Under the pieces are notes generated by a model. It did no database searches. It had not been told where the DNA came from and saw only the letters and a program-made list of their open reading frames with translations. Below, in pieces: positions 54,279 to 63,860 of a stretch of DNA of 64,000 nucleotides. Every line of letters starts with the position of its first letter. Position 1 is the first letter of the stretch. Source of the DNA: Rhodocyclaceae bacterium (GTDB lineage Bacteria > Pseudomonadota > Gammaproteobacteria > Burkholderiales > Rhodocyclaceae); assembly GCA_004379165.1 (NCBI GenBank), contig NKXK01000030.1, positions 38,180-102,179 of the forward strand. The letters run 5' to 3'. A program made the translations under genes and the position numbers.

Positions 54279-57200
54279 TTATGCCTTCTCAATGTTAACG
54301 AGGAACGCCTTGTACTCCGGCGTCTGCGTATTGGCGTCACCGACGAATGGCGTCAGGGTATTGGTGATGAAGCCTGGCTTCGTCGCTCCCTTGAAACCGT
54401 AGTGGATCGGGATGCCGACGGTGTGCACCTTCTTGCCGTCGACGTCCAACGCCTTGATGCGTTTGGTCACCACCGCTACGCCCTTGATGAAGCCGCGGTT
54501 GGAGCGGATCTTGACCTTGTCGCCGGCCTTGATGCCCTTCTCCTTGGCCAGCTCCTCGCCGATTTCGACAAACTGCTCCGGCTGCATGATCGCGTTGATC
54601 TTGCTCTGCTTGGTCCAGTAGTGGAAATGCTCGGTCAGGCGGTAGGTCGTTGCCACGAACGGGAAGTCCTTGGCGGTGCCAAAGGCCTCCATGTCGCCCT
54701 TGTAGACCCGTGCGGCCGGATTCGACTTGGCCTTGGGGTTTTTCGGGTGCAACGGGTTGGCCTCGAGCGGGCTTTCGAACGGCTCGTAGTGCTCGGGCAT
54801 CGGCCCTTCGGCCATCAGATCGCGGCAGAACAGACGTGCCACGCCTTCCGGGTTCATGATGAAGGGCATGACGTTCTGGTCAGGTGCGGCATCCGGACGC
54901 ATGTCGGGGACATCGTTGCCGCCCCACTTGTCGCCCACCCACTTCAACACAGTGCGCTTCGGATCCCACGGCTTGCCGGACAGATCCGCGGAGGCACGGT
55001 TGTAGATGATGCGGCGGTTGACCGGCCAGGCGAAGCCCCAGTTCAGCGTTTGGCCGAGACCGGACGGATCGGCATTGTCACGCCGCGCCGAGAGGTTACC
55101 GGCTTGCGACCAGACACCGCAGTAAATCCAGTTGCCGCAGGTGGTTGAGCCATCGTCGCGCAGCATGGCAAAGCTCGGCAATTGCTCGCCAGCCTTGACC
55201 AGCACCTTGGTTGGGTCCTTGGGGTCGAGGACGTCGGCCAGCGCCTTGCCGTTGATTTCGCGCAGCAGTTCTTCTGGCGACGGCTTGGTCGGCTGGTTGT
55301 AGGCCCAGGTCAACTTCAGGATCGGGTCCGGGAAGGCGCCGCCGTCCTTGGCGTACATTTCCTTGAGCTTCAGGAACAGCGTCGCCATGATTTCGGTGTC
55401 GTCCTTCGCATCGCCCGGGGCATCGGCAGCCTTCCAGCGCCACTGGATGACGCGGCCGGAGTTGGTGAAGGTGCCAGCGGTTTCAGCGAATAGCGAGGTC
55501 GGCAGACGGAAGACTTCAGTCTGGATTTCAGCCGGCTTCACATCGTTGAACTCGCCATGCGGCTTCCAGAACTCGGAGGTGTCGGTCGCCAGCGGGTCCA
55601 TGACGACCAGCCACTTCAGCTTGGACAGGCCATCGCTGACCTTCTTCTTGTTCGCCACCGATGCCAGGGGGTTGAAGCCTTGGCAGAAGAAGCCGGTCAT
55701 CTTGCCCTGATACATCTGGTCGAACATCTGCAGGACGTCGGAGGCGCCGCCCAACTTCGGCATGAAGTCGTAGGCGAAATCGTTGTCCTTGTTCGCAGCA
55801 TCACCCCACCAAGCCTTGCACAGGCTGGTGAACCACTTCGGGAAATTCTGGCCGAAGTTCATCTGGCCCGGACGCATTGCCTTGGGCGTGCGCTTTTCCA
55901 GATAAGTGCTCCGATCTTTATCGGCATCCGTCGGCGCGCCGACGTAACCTGGCAGGTTCTGGGCGTAGAGCGCGAAGTCGGTAATGCCCTGGACGTTGGC
56001 GTGACCACGCAGCGCGTTGATGCCGCCACCGGCCATGCCCATGTTGCCGAGCAACTGCTGGATGATCGCCATGCAGCGGATGTTCTGTGAGCCGACGGAG
56101 TGCTCGGTCCAGCCCAGCGCGTACAGGTTGGTCATCGTCTTGTTCGGCGCCGCGGTCTCGGCGATGTACTCGCAGACCTTGAGGAAGGCATCCTTCGGCG
56201 TGCCGCAGACCTGAGCGACGACATCCGGTGTGTAGCGGGAGTAATGCTTCTTCAGCAGCTGCCAGACGCAGTTCGGATCCTGCCAGGTCTCATCGACCAT
56301 GGCGTAGCCGTCCTTGTCCATCTGGTACTTCCAGCTGTCTTTGGCGTAGCTGCGCTTCTCCTCGTTGTAGCCGGAGAAGATGCCGTCATCGAAGCCGAAT
56401 TTGGTATCGACCAGGAACGCCGCATTGGTGTAATGCTTGACGTAATCGTGGTGGATCTTGTCGTTGCTGATCAGGTAATTGATGACGCCGCCGAGGAAGG
56501 CGATGTCGGAACCCGGACGGAGCGGTGCATAGTAGTCAGCGACCGATGCGGTACGGTTGAAGCGCGGGTCGACGACCACGAGCTTCGCTTTGCGCGTTTT
56601 CTTGGCTTCAATGACCCACTTGAAGCCGCAAGGATGCGCTTCAGCAGGGTTGCCGCCCATGACGAAAACGAGGTCTGCGTTCTTGATGTCAACCCAGTGG
56701 TTGGTCATCGCGCCACGCCCAAAACTCGGAGCCAGACTGGCCACCGTGGGAGCGTGTCAAATGCGTGCCTGGGTGTCGATCGAAGTCATCCCCAACGCGC
56801 GAAGAGTCTTCACGGTCAGGTAGCCTGCTTCGTTCTGTGCAGCGGATGAGGCGAGGAAGCCGGTTGTGGTCCAGCGGTTGACGGTCACGCCATCCTTGTT
56901 CTGGGGCATGAAATTCGCGTCACGGTCGGCCTTCATGTGCTTGGCGATGCGGTCGAAGGCTTCCATCCAGGAGATCTTCTTCCATTCCGCCGAGCCGGCC
57001 TCGCGCACTTCCGGCCACTTCAGGCGATTGGCGCTCTGCACCATGTCGCGCAAGCCGGCGCCCTTCGGGCACAGTGTGCCGCGGTTGACCGGATTGTCCG
57101 GGTCGCCTTCGATGTGAATGATCTCGGCCGGGGTGTTCTTGGACTTGTCCCCGGTCGAATAGATGAGCACCCCGCAGGATACCGAGCAGTACGGACAGAT

Positions 57201-57344
57201 GTTCCGGGTCTCGGTCGCGCGGGCGAGCTTGAAGGTGCGTACTTCCGCCTGGGCTGCCGTAGGAGAGAAGCCCATTGCAACGATGGACGATCCCGTCAGC
57301 CCGGCGGAGCAGACCTTGAAGAACTGCCGCCGATTCATGTTCAT
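54279..57344 (-). CDS. fdhA: Selenocysteine-containing formate dehydrogenase alpha subunit
   Basis: A 1021-residue Mo/W-bis-MGD catalytic subunit, read through a UGA at 56757..56759 as selenocysteine 196. Residues around it are ARI-Sec-HAPTVASLAPSFGRG, the same place and context as Sec196 of E. coli FdnG. A Tat signal (MNMNRRQFFKVCSAGLTG) shows export, and the [4Fe-4S] site is NICPYCSVSCG. The C-terminal domain (KIRSNRGFIKGVAV) binds the second pterin. It oxidises formate in the periplasm and feeds FdhB/FdhI. Without Sec decoding the gene looks split at 56745-56759. tRNA-Sec, selA and selB lie in the same strand group. Confidence 0.97.
56728..56759 (-). promoter_or_regulatory. Bacterial SECIS element of fdhA
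   Basis: Directly after the UGA the mRNA folds with an apical stem GCC/GGC around loop AGUCU, at the same distance as in E. coli fdhF/fdnG. The codons UGA-CAC-x-CC-ACG-GU are conserved. SelB should bind the loop. Confidence 0.8.
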
Positions 57345-57423
57345 TTTGTATTTCCTCCTTATGCGACTCCTGGTCGCAACGGGAACTTAGCGCAAATAAC
57401 ATGCCTGAATTTGTAAACCATTG

Positions 57424-57444
57424 ACGCATTGGCAATCGATGCGT
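57424..57444. promoter_or_regulatory. Inverted repeat ACGCAT-N9-ATGCGT
   Basis: A 6-bp perfect dyad with a 9-bp spacer in the divergent fdhA/tupB region, about 80 bp before the fdhA start. It could be an operator. I do not recognise the regulator. Confidence 0.35.
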
Positions 57445-57464
57445 GCATTACCGTTATGAAATTG

Positions 57465-57477
57465 AGACATTTTGTCC
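57465..57477. promoter_or_regulatory. GGACA-N3-TGTCC palindrome, site 1
   Basis: AGACA-TTT-TGTCC, one mismatch to the perfect dyad. Its centre is 29 bp from site 2, close to three helical turns, so two dimers could bind on one face. Confidence 0.5.
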
Positions 57478-57493
57478 TTGCTGGGGTGGGTTT

Positions 57494-57506
57494 GGACAAA
57501 ATGTCC
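57494..57506. promoter_or_regulatory. GGACA-N3-TGTCC palindrome, site 2
   Basis: Perfect 13-bp palindrome GGACA-AAA-TGTCC, 54 bp before tupB. It does not match the known ModE box. Confidence 0.55.
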
Positions 57507-57559
57507 AGGCCGAGGCAGGTGCGTCCCCATTTGCTGGCGGTGTTATTCTGCTTGCCGCC

Positions 57560-58255
57560 ATGCTGACGACTGTAATGGACGCCCTCGCGCTGCTTGCCAG
57601 CTTCGATCACCGACTGCTCGACATCGTCGGCCTGTCCTTGCGCGTCAGTCTCACTGCCTTGTTGATCGGCAGCCTGATCGGCCTGCCGCTCGGTGCCTGG
57701 CTGGCGGTGGCTGCCTTTCCCGGGCGCGGGGCGCTGATCGTCGTGCTCAATGCGCTGATGGGGTTGCCTTCGGTGGTGGTCGGCGTCGTGGTCTACCTGC
57801 TGCTGTCACGCAGCGGGCCGCTCGGGTCGCTGGGGCTGCTCTTCTCCCCAGCGGCGATGATTTTCGCGCAAACCCTGCTCGTCGTGCCCCTGATTGCTGC
57901 CGTGTCGCGGCAGATAGTCGAAGATGCCTGGCGGGAATACAGCCCGGAATTTTCCGTTATCGGGCTCAGCCGGCGGCAGGCGGTCGGCTTGCTCCTGGCC
58001 GATTGCCGTTTTTCCCTGACCGTCGCAACGCTCGCCGGGCTCGGGCGGGCGATGTCCGAAGTCGGTGCAGTGATGATCGTCGGTGGCAATATCGACGGCT
58101 TTACGCGGGTGATGACCACGGCCATCGCCCTCGAAACAAGCAAGGGCGACCTCGCTTTGTCGATTGCCCTCGGGCTGGTGCTGATCGCCCTGATTCTCGG
58201 GCTAAACGCCGCCATTCAAGGTGTTCGCTGCTGGGCCGCGAGGCGTTACGACTGA
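57560..58255 (+). CDS. tupB: Tungstate/molybdate ABC transporter permease (TupB-like)
   Basis: A 231-residue inner-membrane permease with six hydrophobic segments. The EAA-like loop (EYSPEFSVIGLSRRQAVGLLL) contacts the ATPase. GRAMSEVGAVMIVGGNIDGF and TTAIALETSKGDLALSIALG are characteristic of TupB-like permeases and distinct from ModB. The start ATG 57560 is chosen for family fit. No tupA-type binding protein gene is adjacent. Confidence 0.88.
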   Translation: MLTTVMDALALLASFDHRLLDIVGLSLRVSLTALLIGSLIGLPLGAWLAVAAFPGRGALIVVLNALMGLPSVVVGVVVYLLLSRSGPLGSLGLLFSPAAMIFAQTLLVVPLIAAVSRQIVEDAWREYSPEFSVIGLSRRQAVGLLLADCRFSLTVATLAGLGRAMSEVGAVMIVGGNIDGFTRVMTTAIALETSKGDLALSIALGLVLIALILGLNAAIQGVRCWAARRYD

Positions 58256-58974
58256 TGTTTCCGCTGACCCTCTCCGCCCTCCGTTTTGCCCCGCCTGGAC
58301 GCGTCGTTCTCGACAGCGTCGACCTGACGCTGGGGGGCGAGGGTATCAGCGTCATTCTCGGCCCCAACGGTGTCGGCAAGACCTTGTTGCTGCGCCTGAT
58401 CGCCGGCCTGCTGCCGGCCGACGGCGGTGCCTTGGACTGGGGCGGCACGGCGCGCCCGGATCAGCGGCTGGCAATGGTGTTCCAGCAGCCGATGATGCTG
58501 CGCCTGTCGGTGTTTGCGAATGTCGAATTTGCGCTGCGCCCGCAAGCCTTGAGCGCCGCCGAACGCCGGCAGCGGACGGCGGCGGTGCTGGCACGCGTCG
58601 GCTTGGAACATCGCGCAAGCGAATGTGCGCGCCTGCTTTCCGGCGGCGAGCGGCAGCGTCTGGCGCTGGCGCGGGCCTGGGCGATGCAGCCGCGCCTGCT
58701 GCTACTTGATGAACCGACGGCCAGCCTGGATCCATCCGCGACCGAACAGGTCGAGAACATCATCCGTGAGATCCGCACCGAAGGCGCCAAGGTGCTGATG
58801 ACCACGCACAACCTCGGGCAGGCAACGCGGCTGGCTGATGACATCATTTTTCTTGCCGACGGCCGGGTGCAGGAGCATGCGCCCGCCCAGCGCTTCTTTG
58901 CCCGGCCGCAATCGGCAGCTGCCCGGGCCTTCCTGCAGGGCGAACTGCCATGGCGGATCGCCTTCGATCGTTGA
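58255..58974 (+). CDS. tupC: Tungstate/molybdate ABC transporter ATP-binding protein (TupC-like)
   Basis: A 239-residue ABC ATPase with Walker A LGPNGVGKTLLL, Q loop MVFQQPMML, signature LSGGERQRLALARA, Walker B LLLLDEPTASLD and switch His in MTTHNLGQA. It lacks the C-terminal regulatory MOP domain seen in ModC. The ATG overlaps the tupB stop (TGATG). moeA follows after 91 bp. Confidence 0.9.
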   Translation: MFPLTLSALRFAPPGRVVLDSVDLTLGGEGISVILGPNGVGKTLLLRLIAGLLPADGGALDWGGTARPDQRLAMVFQQPMMLRLSVFANVEFALRPQALSAAERRQRTAAVLARVGLEHRASECARLLSGGERQRLALARAWAMQPRLLLLDEPTASLDPSATEQVENIIREIRTEGAKVLMTTHNLGQATRLADDIIFLADGRVQEHAPAQRFFARPQSAAARAFLQGELPWRIAFDR

Positions 58975-59065
58975 TCCCGCTGCTGGTCACCCGGCCCTGC
59001 CTTCCGGTAGGCTTGCTGCCGATACTGACATGCCGTGGCCAGCTGCCGCGACGCCATCCCTGGAT

Positions 59066-60325
59066 ATGAACATGACTGATACCTCCTGTACTTCATACGA
59101 TCCCGCCAATCACGCGTTGTCGGCTGCCGAAGCGCGTGCGCGCATGGTTGGCGAAGTCACCCCGATTACCGGTCGCGAATTTGTCGCCGTGCGCAGTGCT
59201 CTCGGCCGCGTGCTGGCCGCCGACATCATCGCGCCGCATGACGTGCCGGCCCATGACAATTCGGCGATGGATGGTTACGCCGTCCGCTTCGACAGTCTGG
59301 CAGCCGAAGGCGAGACACGCCTGACGGTGGTTGGCACGGCCTTCGCCGGCAATGCCTTCTCCGGTCTGGTGGGCAAAGGCCAGGCGGTACGCATCATGAC
59401 CGGGGCTGTGCTGCCGGCCGGCGCGGATACCGTGGTTGTTCAGGAAGTGACCCTCAGCGAAGGCAATGAGGTGATCATTCCGGCAGGGCAGCGTGCCGGC
59501 CAGAATACCCGCCGCGCTGGCGAAGATCTGGCGCGGGGCAGCGTCGCCTTGCCTGCGGGCAAGCGGATCGGCCCTGCTGAGTTGGGGTTGATTGCCTCAC
59601 TGGGCGTCGCCGAGCTGGCGGTCTATCGTCGCCTGCGCGTGGCCTTCTTTTCCACCGGGGACGAACTGGCGTCGCTCGGCAATCCGCTGGCGCCGGGCCA
59701 GGTTTACGACAGCAATCGCTACACCCTGCACGGCCTGCTCCAGCGCTTCGGTGCCGAGATCATCGACATGGGTGTCGTGCCGGATCGTCCAGAGGCGCTG
59801 GAGGCGACGCTGCTTGAAGCGTCGCAGGTGGCCGATGCGATCATTACCACCGGCGGCGTCTCGGTCGGTGAAGCCGATTTCATCAAGGAGATCCTCGACA
59901 AACTGGGCGAAGTCCGTTTCTGGAAGCTCAACATCAAACCCGGCCGGCCGATGGCCTTCGGCAAAGTCGGCAACGCCTGGCTGTTCGGCCTGCCCGGCAA
60001 CCCGGTGGCGGTGATGGTCAGCTACACCCAGTTCGCGCTCGATGCGCTGCACCGCATGGCCGGCATGGACCCCTTGCCGATGCGCCCGTTACTGACGGTG
60101 GCGGCAGGCAATGCCATCAAGAAGCAGCCCGGTCGCCGCGAATACCTGCGCGGCAAGGTCGCTGCGTTCGACGGCAAATTCGAGGTAAAAACGGTAGGCA
60201 ACCAGGGCTCAGGAGTCCTGCGCTCTATGTCGGAAGCCAACTGCTTTGTGGTGCTGCCGGAAGATTGCGCCGGGGTCGCCACCGGTGATCCGGTTACAGT
60301 TGAATTGTTTGAAGGACTGCTCTGA
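59066..60325 (+). CDS. moeA: Molybdopterin molybdenumtransferase MoeA
   Basis: A 419-residue enzyme that inserts molybdate (or tungstate) into adenylylated molybdopterin. Hallmarks are PAHDNSAMDGYAVRF, GAVLPAGADTVVVQE, FFSTGDELASLG, ITTGGVSVGEADF and the final LPGNPVAVMV. It follows tupBC, giving an uptake-plus-insertion unit. Its specificity for W or Mo cannot be told from the sequence. The Met at 59066 and the nearby Met at 59072 are both possible. Confidence 0.95.
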   Translation: MNMTDTSCTSYDPANHALSAAEARARMVGEVTPITGREFVAVRSALGRVLAADIIAPHDVPAHDNSAMDGYAVRFDSLAAEGETRLTVVGTAFAGNAFSGLVGKGQAVRIMTGAVLPAGADTVVVQEVTLSEGNEVIIPAGQRAGQNTRRAGEDLARGSVALPAGKRIGPAELGLIASLGVAELAVYRRLRVAFFSTGDELASLGNPLAPGQVYDSNRYTLHGLLQRFGAEIIDMGVVPDRPEALEATLLEASQVADAIITTGGVSVGEADFIKEILDKLGEVRFWKLNIKPGRPMAFGKVGNAWLFGLPGNPVAVMVSYTQFALDALHRMAGMDPLPMRPLLTVAAGNAIKKQPGRREYLRGKVAAFDGKFEVKTVGNQGSGVLRSMSEANCFVVLPEDCAGVATGDPVTVELFEGLL

Positions 60326-60332
60326 AGCATTG

Positions 60333-60345
60333 GGACATTTTGTCC
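60333..60345. promoter_or_regulatory. GGACA-N3-TGTCC palindrome, site 3
   Basis: Perfect 13-bp palindrome GGACA-TTT-TGTCC, 7 bp after the moeA stop. It repeats site 2 at the other end of the tupBC-moeA segment. Confidence 0.5.
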
Positions 60346-60364
60346 GGCTGGTGGGTCAGGATGA

Positions 60365-60538
60365 CGCGCCACGCTGAACGGTGACCTCAAGCAAGCAATC
60401 GGTGCCAAGGTGCCCGCACGCACCAAGGCCAAGCTGAAATCAGCGGCCATCGAACACATGACCGAACTCGAAAACGATTCTGAACGGGTCAAGTCCTACT
60501 TCCAGGACCCATTCGTCAAATATGCCGCTGGACAATGA
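60365..60538 (+). pseudogene. Truncated gene fragment, unknown
   Basis: A 57-codon open stretch without a credible start. It ends with a hydrophilic helical peptide (LKQAIGAKVPARTKAKLKSA ... VKSYFQDPFVKYAAGQ) and a TGA. It looks like the C terminus of a gene whose front was lost at the junction with moeA. I do not recognise the family. Confidence 0.4.
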
Positions 60539-60545
60539 TTCATAC

Positions 60546-60744
60546 TTCACAGGGCCGGATCAATAAATTGAAAATTCGACCCACCGACGGATAGCTCAAA
60601 ACGTCCTGCAAAGCGGAACCATTGCCTTGAAACAGGTAACGACTCCTATCAACAACCAAGAGGGGTGCTCTTGAGGCGATTAGCCCCCCCCCATGGAACC
60701 CCTCTAATTACAACCAACCTCACAACCAAAATTACCCGCCGAAA
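60546..60744. other. Intergenic stretch before the acyl-CoA ligase gene
   Basis: No gene is visible. An inverted repeat AGAGGGGT (60659..60666) / ACCCCTCT (60708..60715) encloses a run of nine C at about 60694 and could weakly end the minus-strand ligase transcript. The base composition is more AT-rich than the neighbouring core genes. Confidence 0.35.
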
Positions 60745-62258
60745 TCAGATACACAGAGCCTCTGGGTCTGCACGCATTAGCCGTTTATTCATCTTGCCTA
60801 CACTGGTTTTGACGAGTGTTTTGACGAAGCGAACCTGTAGCAAAATTCCGTAGCGCGAGACTCCGGCAGCATCAATTGCATGTGCAGCGTAATTGCGTAG
60901 TGCATGTTCGCTGATTTGACCAACATGATCCGGTTTGAGGAGCACTAACGCCAGAGGACGCTCCCCCCACTTCTCGTCGGGTATCCCAATGACAGCAACC
61001 TCATGTACGGCTTCATGCTTGGCGATGATGTCCTCAAGCTGTAACGATGAGGTCCATTCGCCACCTGTCTTGATCACATCTTTGATCCGGTCAGTGACCT
61101 TGAGATAACCCGATGAATTGATATTCCCGATATCAGCCGTATGCAGGTACCCGCCCGCCCACAAAGCTTCTGATGCCTCCGGCGAACCTACATATCCCTG
61201 TGTTAACCATGGGGCCCGTACGACAACCTCGCCTGTCGCTTTGCCATCATGTTCAACATCCTGCATCTCAGGATCTACGATGCGTAAATCAACCAAAGGT
61301 AACGGCCGGCCTGTTTTGGCACGAATGACCGCTTGTTCCTCTATGGAACGTCCCAGATCAGCACTATCGAGATGTGCCAAGCTTAGAACTGGACAGGTTT
61401 CTGACATGCCATATCCTGTAAAGAGATCCATCCCGAGTTTTTGGGCGTTAATGGCCATTGTTTCCGGCATGGCTGCGCCACCTATCAATATTTTGATGCC
61501 AGAAAAATCTGTTGTCTTGGCGTGGGGATGACTCATGATCATGTGCAGGATCGTCGGCACACAATGAGAAAAACTCACCTTCTCTTCGCTAATCAGGCGG
61601 CAAATGAGATCCGGCTGATAACGTCCAGGGTAAACCTGCTTGACCCCCATCATTGTCGCCAGATAAGGGAATCCCCAGGCATGGACGTGGAACATCGGGG
61701 TCATCGGCATATAGACGTCTTCGCGATGAATGTGGCCTTGACGATGTGCGCCCCCCAAGGCAGCTGCACACCCTAATGTATGAAGGACCAATTGCCGATG
61801 ACTGAAATACACCCCTTTCGGGTTACCCGTCGTACCGGTGGTATAAAAAGTCGTTGCCTGAGCGTTCTCATCGAAATCAGGAAAATCAAAAAAAGATGCG
61901 GCTTCAGCCAGCAGAGCTTCGTATTCACCCGCAACAGCAACCGGAGATGCTGGCATCTCCGCCTCGTCACTGACTAACACGAAGGTTTTTACAGTCTCCA
62001 ACTGCCCAGCGATTTGCTGAAGGATTGGGAAAAACTCACCATTAACTAGGAGGACATCCGCTTTGGCATGATTCAGTGTGTAAAGAATCTGCTCTGGGCT
62101 AAGACGCACATTCACGGTTTGAAGAATGGCACCCATCATGGGTACAGCAAAAAAGCTCTCAAGATAGCGATGGCTATCCCAATCCATCATTGCAACGGTT
62201 TGACCTGAAGTCACACCAAGAGAGGACAACGTATTCGCCAATTTGGCAATACGCTCAT

Positions 62259-62262
62259 TTAG
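62259..62262. repeat. Target site duplication TTAG, left
   Basis: TTAG next to the left IS end; the same four bases flank the right end at 63439..63442. YTAR-type 4-bp duplications are typical of IS5-family elements. Confidence 0.8.
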
Positions 62263-63438
62263 GGAAACTCTGCATAACCTCCCGTCATGCGTCCTGATTT
62301 GAGAAAATAGTTTCTTGCCATTGCACCGACTGAACAGATGAAACCGATGAAGCAACTCAGCCTCGCCGAGACGGGATTTTTGCCGAAGGCGGGGAAGCCA
62401 ACCCGGAAAGCGGTCTTCCTTGCGGAGACGGAAACGGTAGTGCCGTGGTCGCGTCTGGAAGGGCTGATTGAGCCGCACTACCCGAAGAAGGGCAGCGGCC
62501 GTCCGCCGATGCCGCTCGGGACGATGCTGCGGATTCACTTCATGCAGCAATGGTTTGGGTATTCCGACCCGGCGATGGAAGAAGCGCTGCACGACGTGCC
62601 GTTGCTGCGCCAGTTTGCGGGGCTGGATGCCTTCGAGGATGTGATGCCGGATGAAAGCACCATTCTTCGCTTCCGGCACCTGCTGGAAAGGCACGACCTG
62701 GCCGTGGCGATCTTTGCCGAGGTCAATGCGGTGTTGTCGGAGAAAGGGCTGTCGATGAAGCGCGGTACGGTGGTAGATGCCACGCTGATTGCAGCGCCGA
62801 GTTCGACCAAGAACGAAGACAAGAAGCGCGACCCGGAGATGACGCAAACCAAGAAAGGCAACCAGTGGCACTTTGGGATGAAAGCGCATATTGGCGTCGA
62901 TGCCGAGAGCGGTTTGATTCATACCGTGGAATGCACGACCGCCAAGGTGGCGGACATCACGATGATGGAAGCCTGCCTGCACGGGGAAGAGGCCATTGCC
63001 CTGGGTGATCGGGGCTATCACAAGACGAACCGGACGATTGAGCACTTCGCGAAGGAAGGGGATCTGTCTGTGCTGACGCCGACCAAAAAGCCGGCGGGTG
63101 GCGAACTGACGGAAGAGCAGAAAGCGTTCAACCGGATGCTGTCGGCGGTACGGGCGATTGTTGAACACCCGTTCCGGGTGGTGAAGCGCCAGTTTGGTTT
63201 CGTGAAGGTTCGCTATCGCGGGTTGGTCAAGAATACCGGGCAGATCACGACCCTGTTTGCGCTGGCCAATTTGTGGCTGGCTCGCAAACGATTGCTGCCC
63301 TTGCTGGGCGAGGTGCGTCCGTGAAACCAGAAATGCGGGGTAAAACCCTCGAATCTCACAGTCAGCGCCCGAAAATCGCCTGTTTCTCACGTTTTTTATG
63401 ACAGCCCGCGCAAAAATGGCCGGTTGTTCAGACAATCC
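62263..63438 (+). mobile_element. IS5-family insertion sequence, complete
   Basis: A 1176-bp element. Imperfect terminal inverted repeats are seen: 62263..62279 (GGAAACTCTGCATAACC) and 63422..63438, whose complement is GGATTGTCTGAACAACC (12 of 17 match). It is flanked by TTAG duplications and holds one intact transposase gene. It interrupts an acyl-CoA ligase gene. Confidence 0.85.
62338..63324 (+). CDS. IS5-family transposase
   Basis: A 328-residue DDE transposase. The N terminus (KPMKQLSLAETGFLPKAGKP) and the domain with MLRIHFMQQWFGYSDPAMEE are typical of the IS5/ISL2-like groups. Catalytic Asp in KRGTVVDATLI, the second Asp in ALGDRGYHK, and the Glu in AIVEHPFRVVKRQFG are intact. No frameshift is visible, so the element may be active. 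Confidence 0.93.
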   Translation: MKPMKQLSLAETGFLPKAGKPTRKAVFLAETETVVPWSRLEGLIEPHYPKKGSGRPPMPLGTMLRIHFMQQWFGYSDPAMEEALHDVPLLRQFAGLDAFEDVMPDESTILRFRHLLERHDLAVAIFAEVNAVLSEKGLSMKRGTVVDATLIAAPSSTKNEDKKRDPEMTQTKKGNQWHFGMKAHIGVDAESGLIHTVECTTAKVADITMMEACLHGEEAIALGDRGYHKTNRTIEHFAKEGDLSVLTPTKKPAGGELTEEQKAFNRMLSAVRAIVEHPFRVVKRQFGFVKVRYRGLVKNTGQITTLFALANLWLARKRLLPLLGEVRP

Positions 63439-63442
63439 TTAG
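63439..63442. repeat. Target site duplication TTAG, right
   Basis: The right copy of the duplication flanking the IS5-family element (see 62259..62262). Confidence 0.8.
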
Positions 63443-63693
63443 GGTTCGGTAGTTATAGCGCAGCTTGCCTTGGTAGGTAATTTCCTGGTCCGGAGCGATT
63501 GTGAGTGGGGTTAAAAGTAATTGCTTGATGAGCAGTGGATACTGATACGCCGACGGCGTGGATCGAACCAATTTGACTGGCATAGCCCCCCCTTGAAGAT
63601 ATTTTTGTCGCTCGACAGGTCCCAAACAGCACATTCTATTACCAGTGCTTCGCAGAGTTAAAGTGTGGGCTTTAACGGCAGCTTTCTGAGATT

Positions 63694-63813
63694 GGCCCAC
63701 CAGGTACCGGCAAGAGTCATGTGGCAAAGGCGATTGCATATGCCGCCGTGCGCCAGGTGTCATTGACCGGCATTATGGAGCCACCGATGATCGGCGTATT
63801 GGAGCCAGTTTGA
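63694..63813 (+). pseudogene. IstB (IS21-family helper ATPase) fragment
   Basis: A short frame begins with GPPGTGKSHVAKAIAYAAVR, the Walker A region of IstB, and ends at a TGA at 63811..63813 after unrelated residues. Only about 20 residues are IstB-like, so this is a scar of an IS21-type element. Confidence 0.65.
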
Positions 63814-63860
63814 AGAGGTAAAAACGGGCTAAATCGGGGCTTAATTTGAGGTGGATTTTA

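Larger units (their letters stand above)
60745..63583 (-). pseudogene. Fatty acyl-CoA ligase (AMP-binding), split by an IS5 element
   Basis: The gene starts at 63583 (MPVKLVRSTPSAYQYPLLIK) and reads to the IS at LRYNYRTL. It resumes after the IS at NERIAKLANTLSSLGV (62262) and runs to 60745. Removing the IS and one TTAG copy restores one frame of about 550 codons. Adenylation motifs are TFYTTGTTGNPKGVYFSHRQ, TGYGMSETCP, YLHTADIGNI and a C-terminal SVGKMNKR with the catalytic Lys. It resembles medium/long-chain AlkK-like ligases. The disruption should abolish the N-terminal region. AT content is higher than in nearby genes, which hints at transfer. Confidence 0.88.

Noticed and set aside
56745..56759. 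Apparent frameshift or split between two fdhA halves
   Set aside because: The two halves are in the same frame and separated only by a UGA at the known Sec position with a SECIS hairpin.
57359..57559. ModE box between fdhA and tupB
   Set aside because: No CGTTATAT/ATATAACG-type dyad is present; only the ACGCAT and GGACA dyads are seen.
58975..59065. Possible molybdenum-cofactor riboswitch before moeA
   Set aside because: Only one short GC hairpin (CCTGCC...GGTAGGC) is seen; the conserved Moco motif elements are not present.
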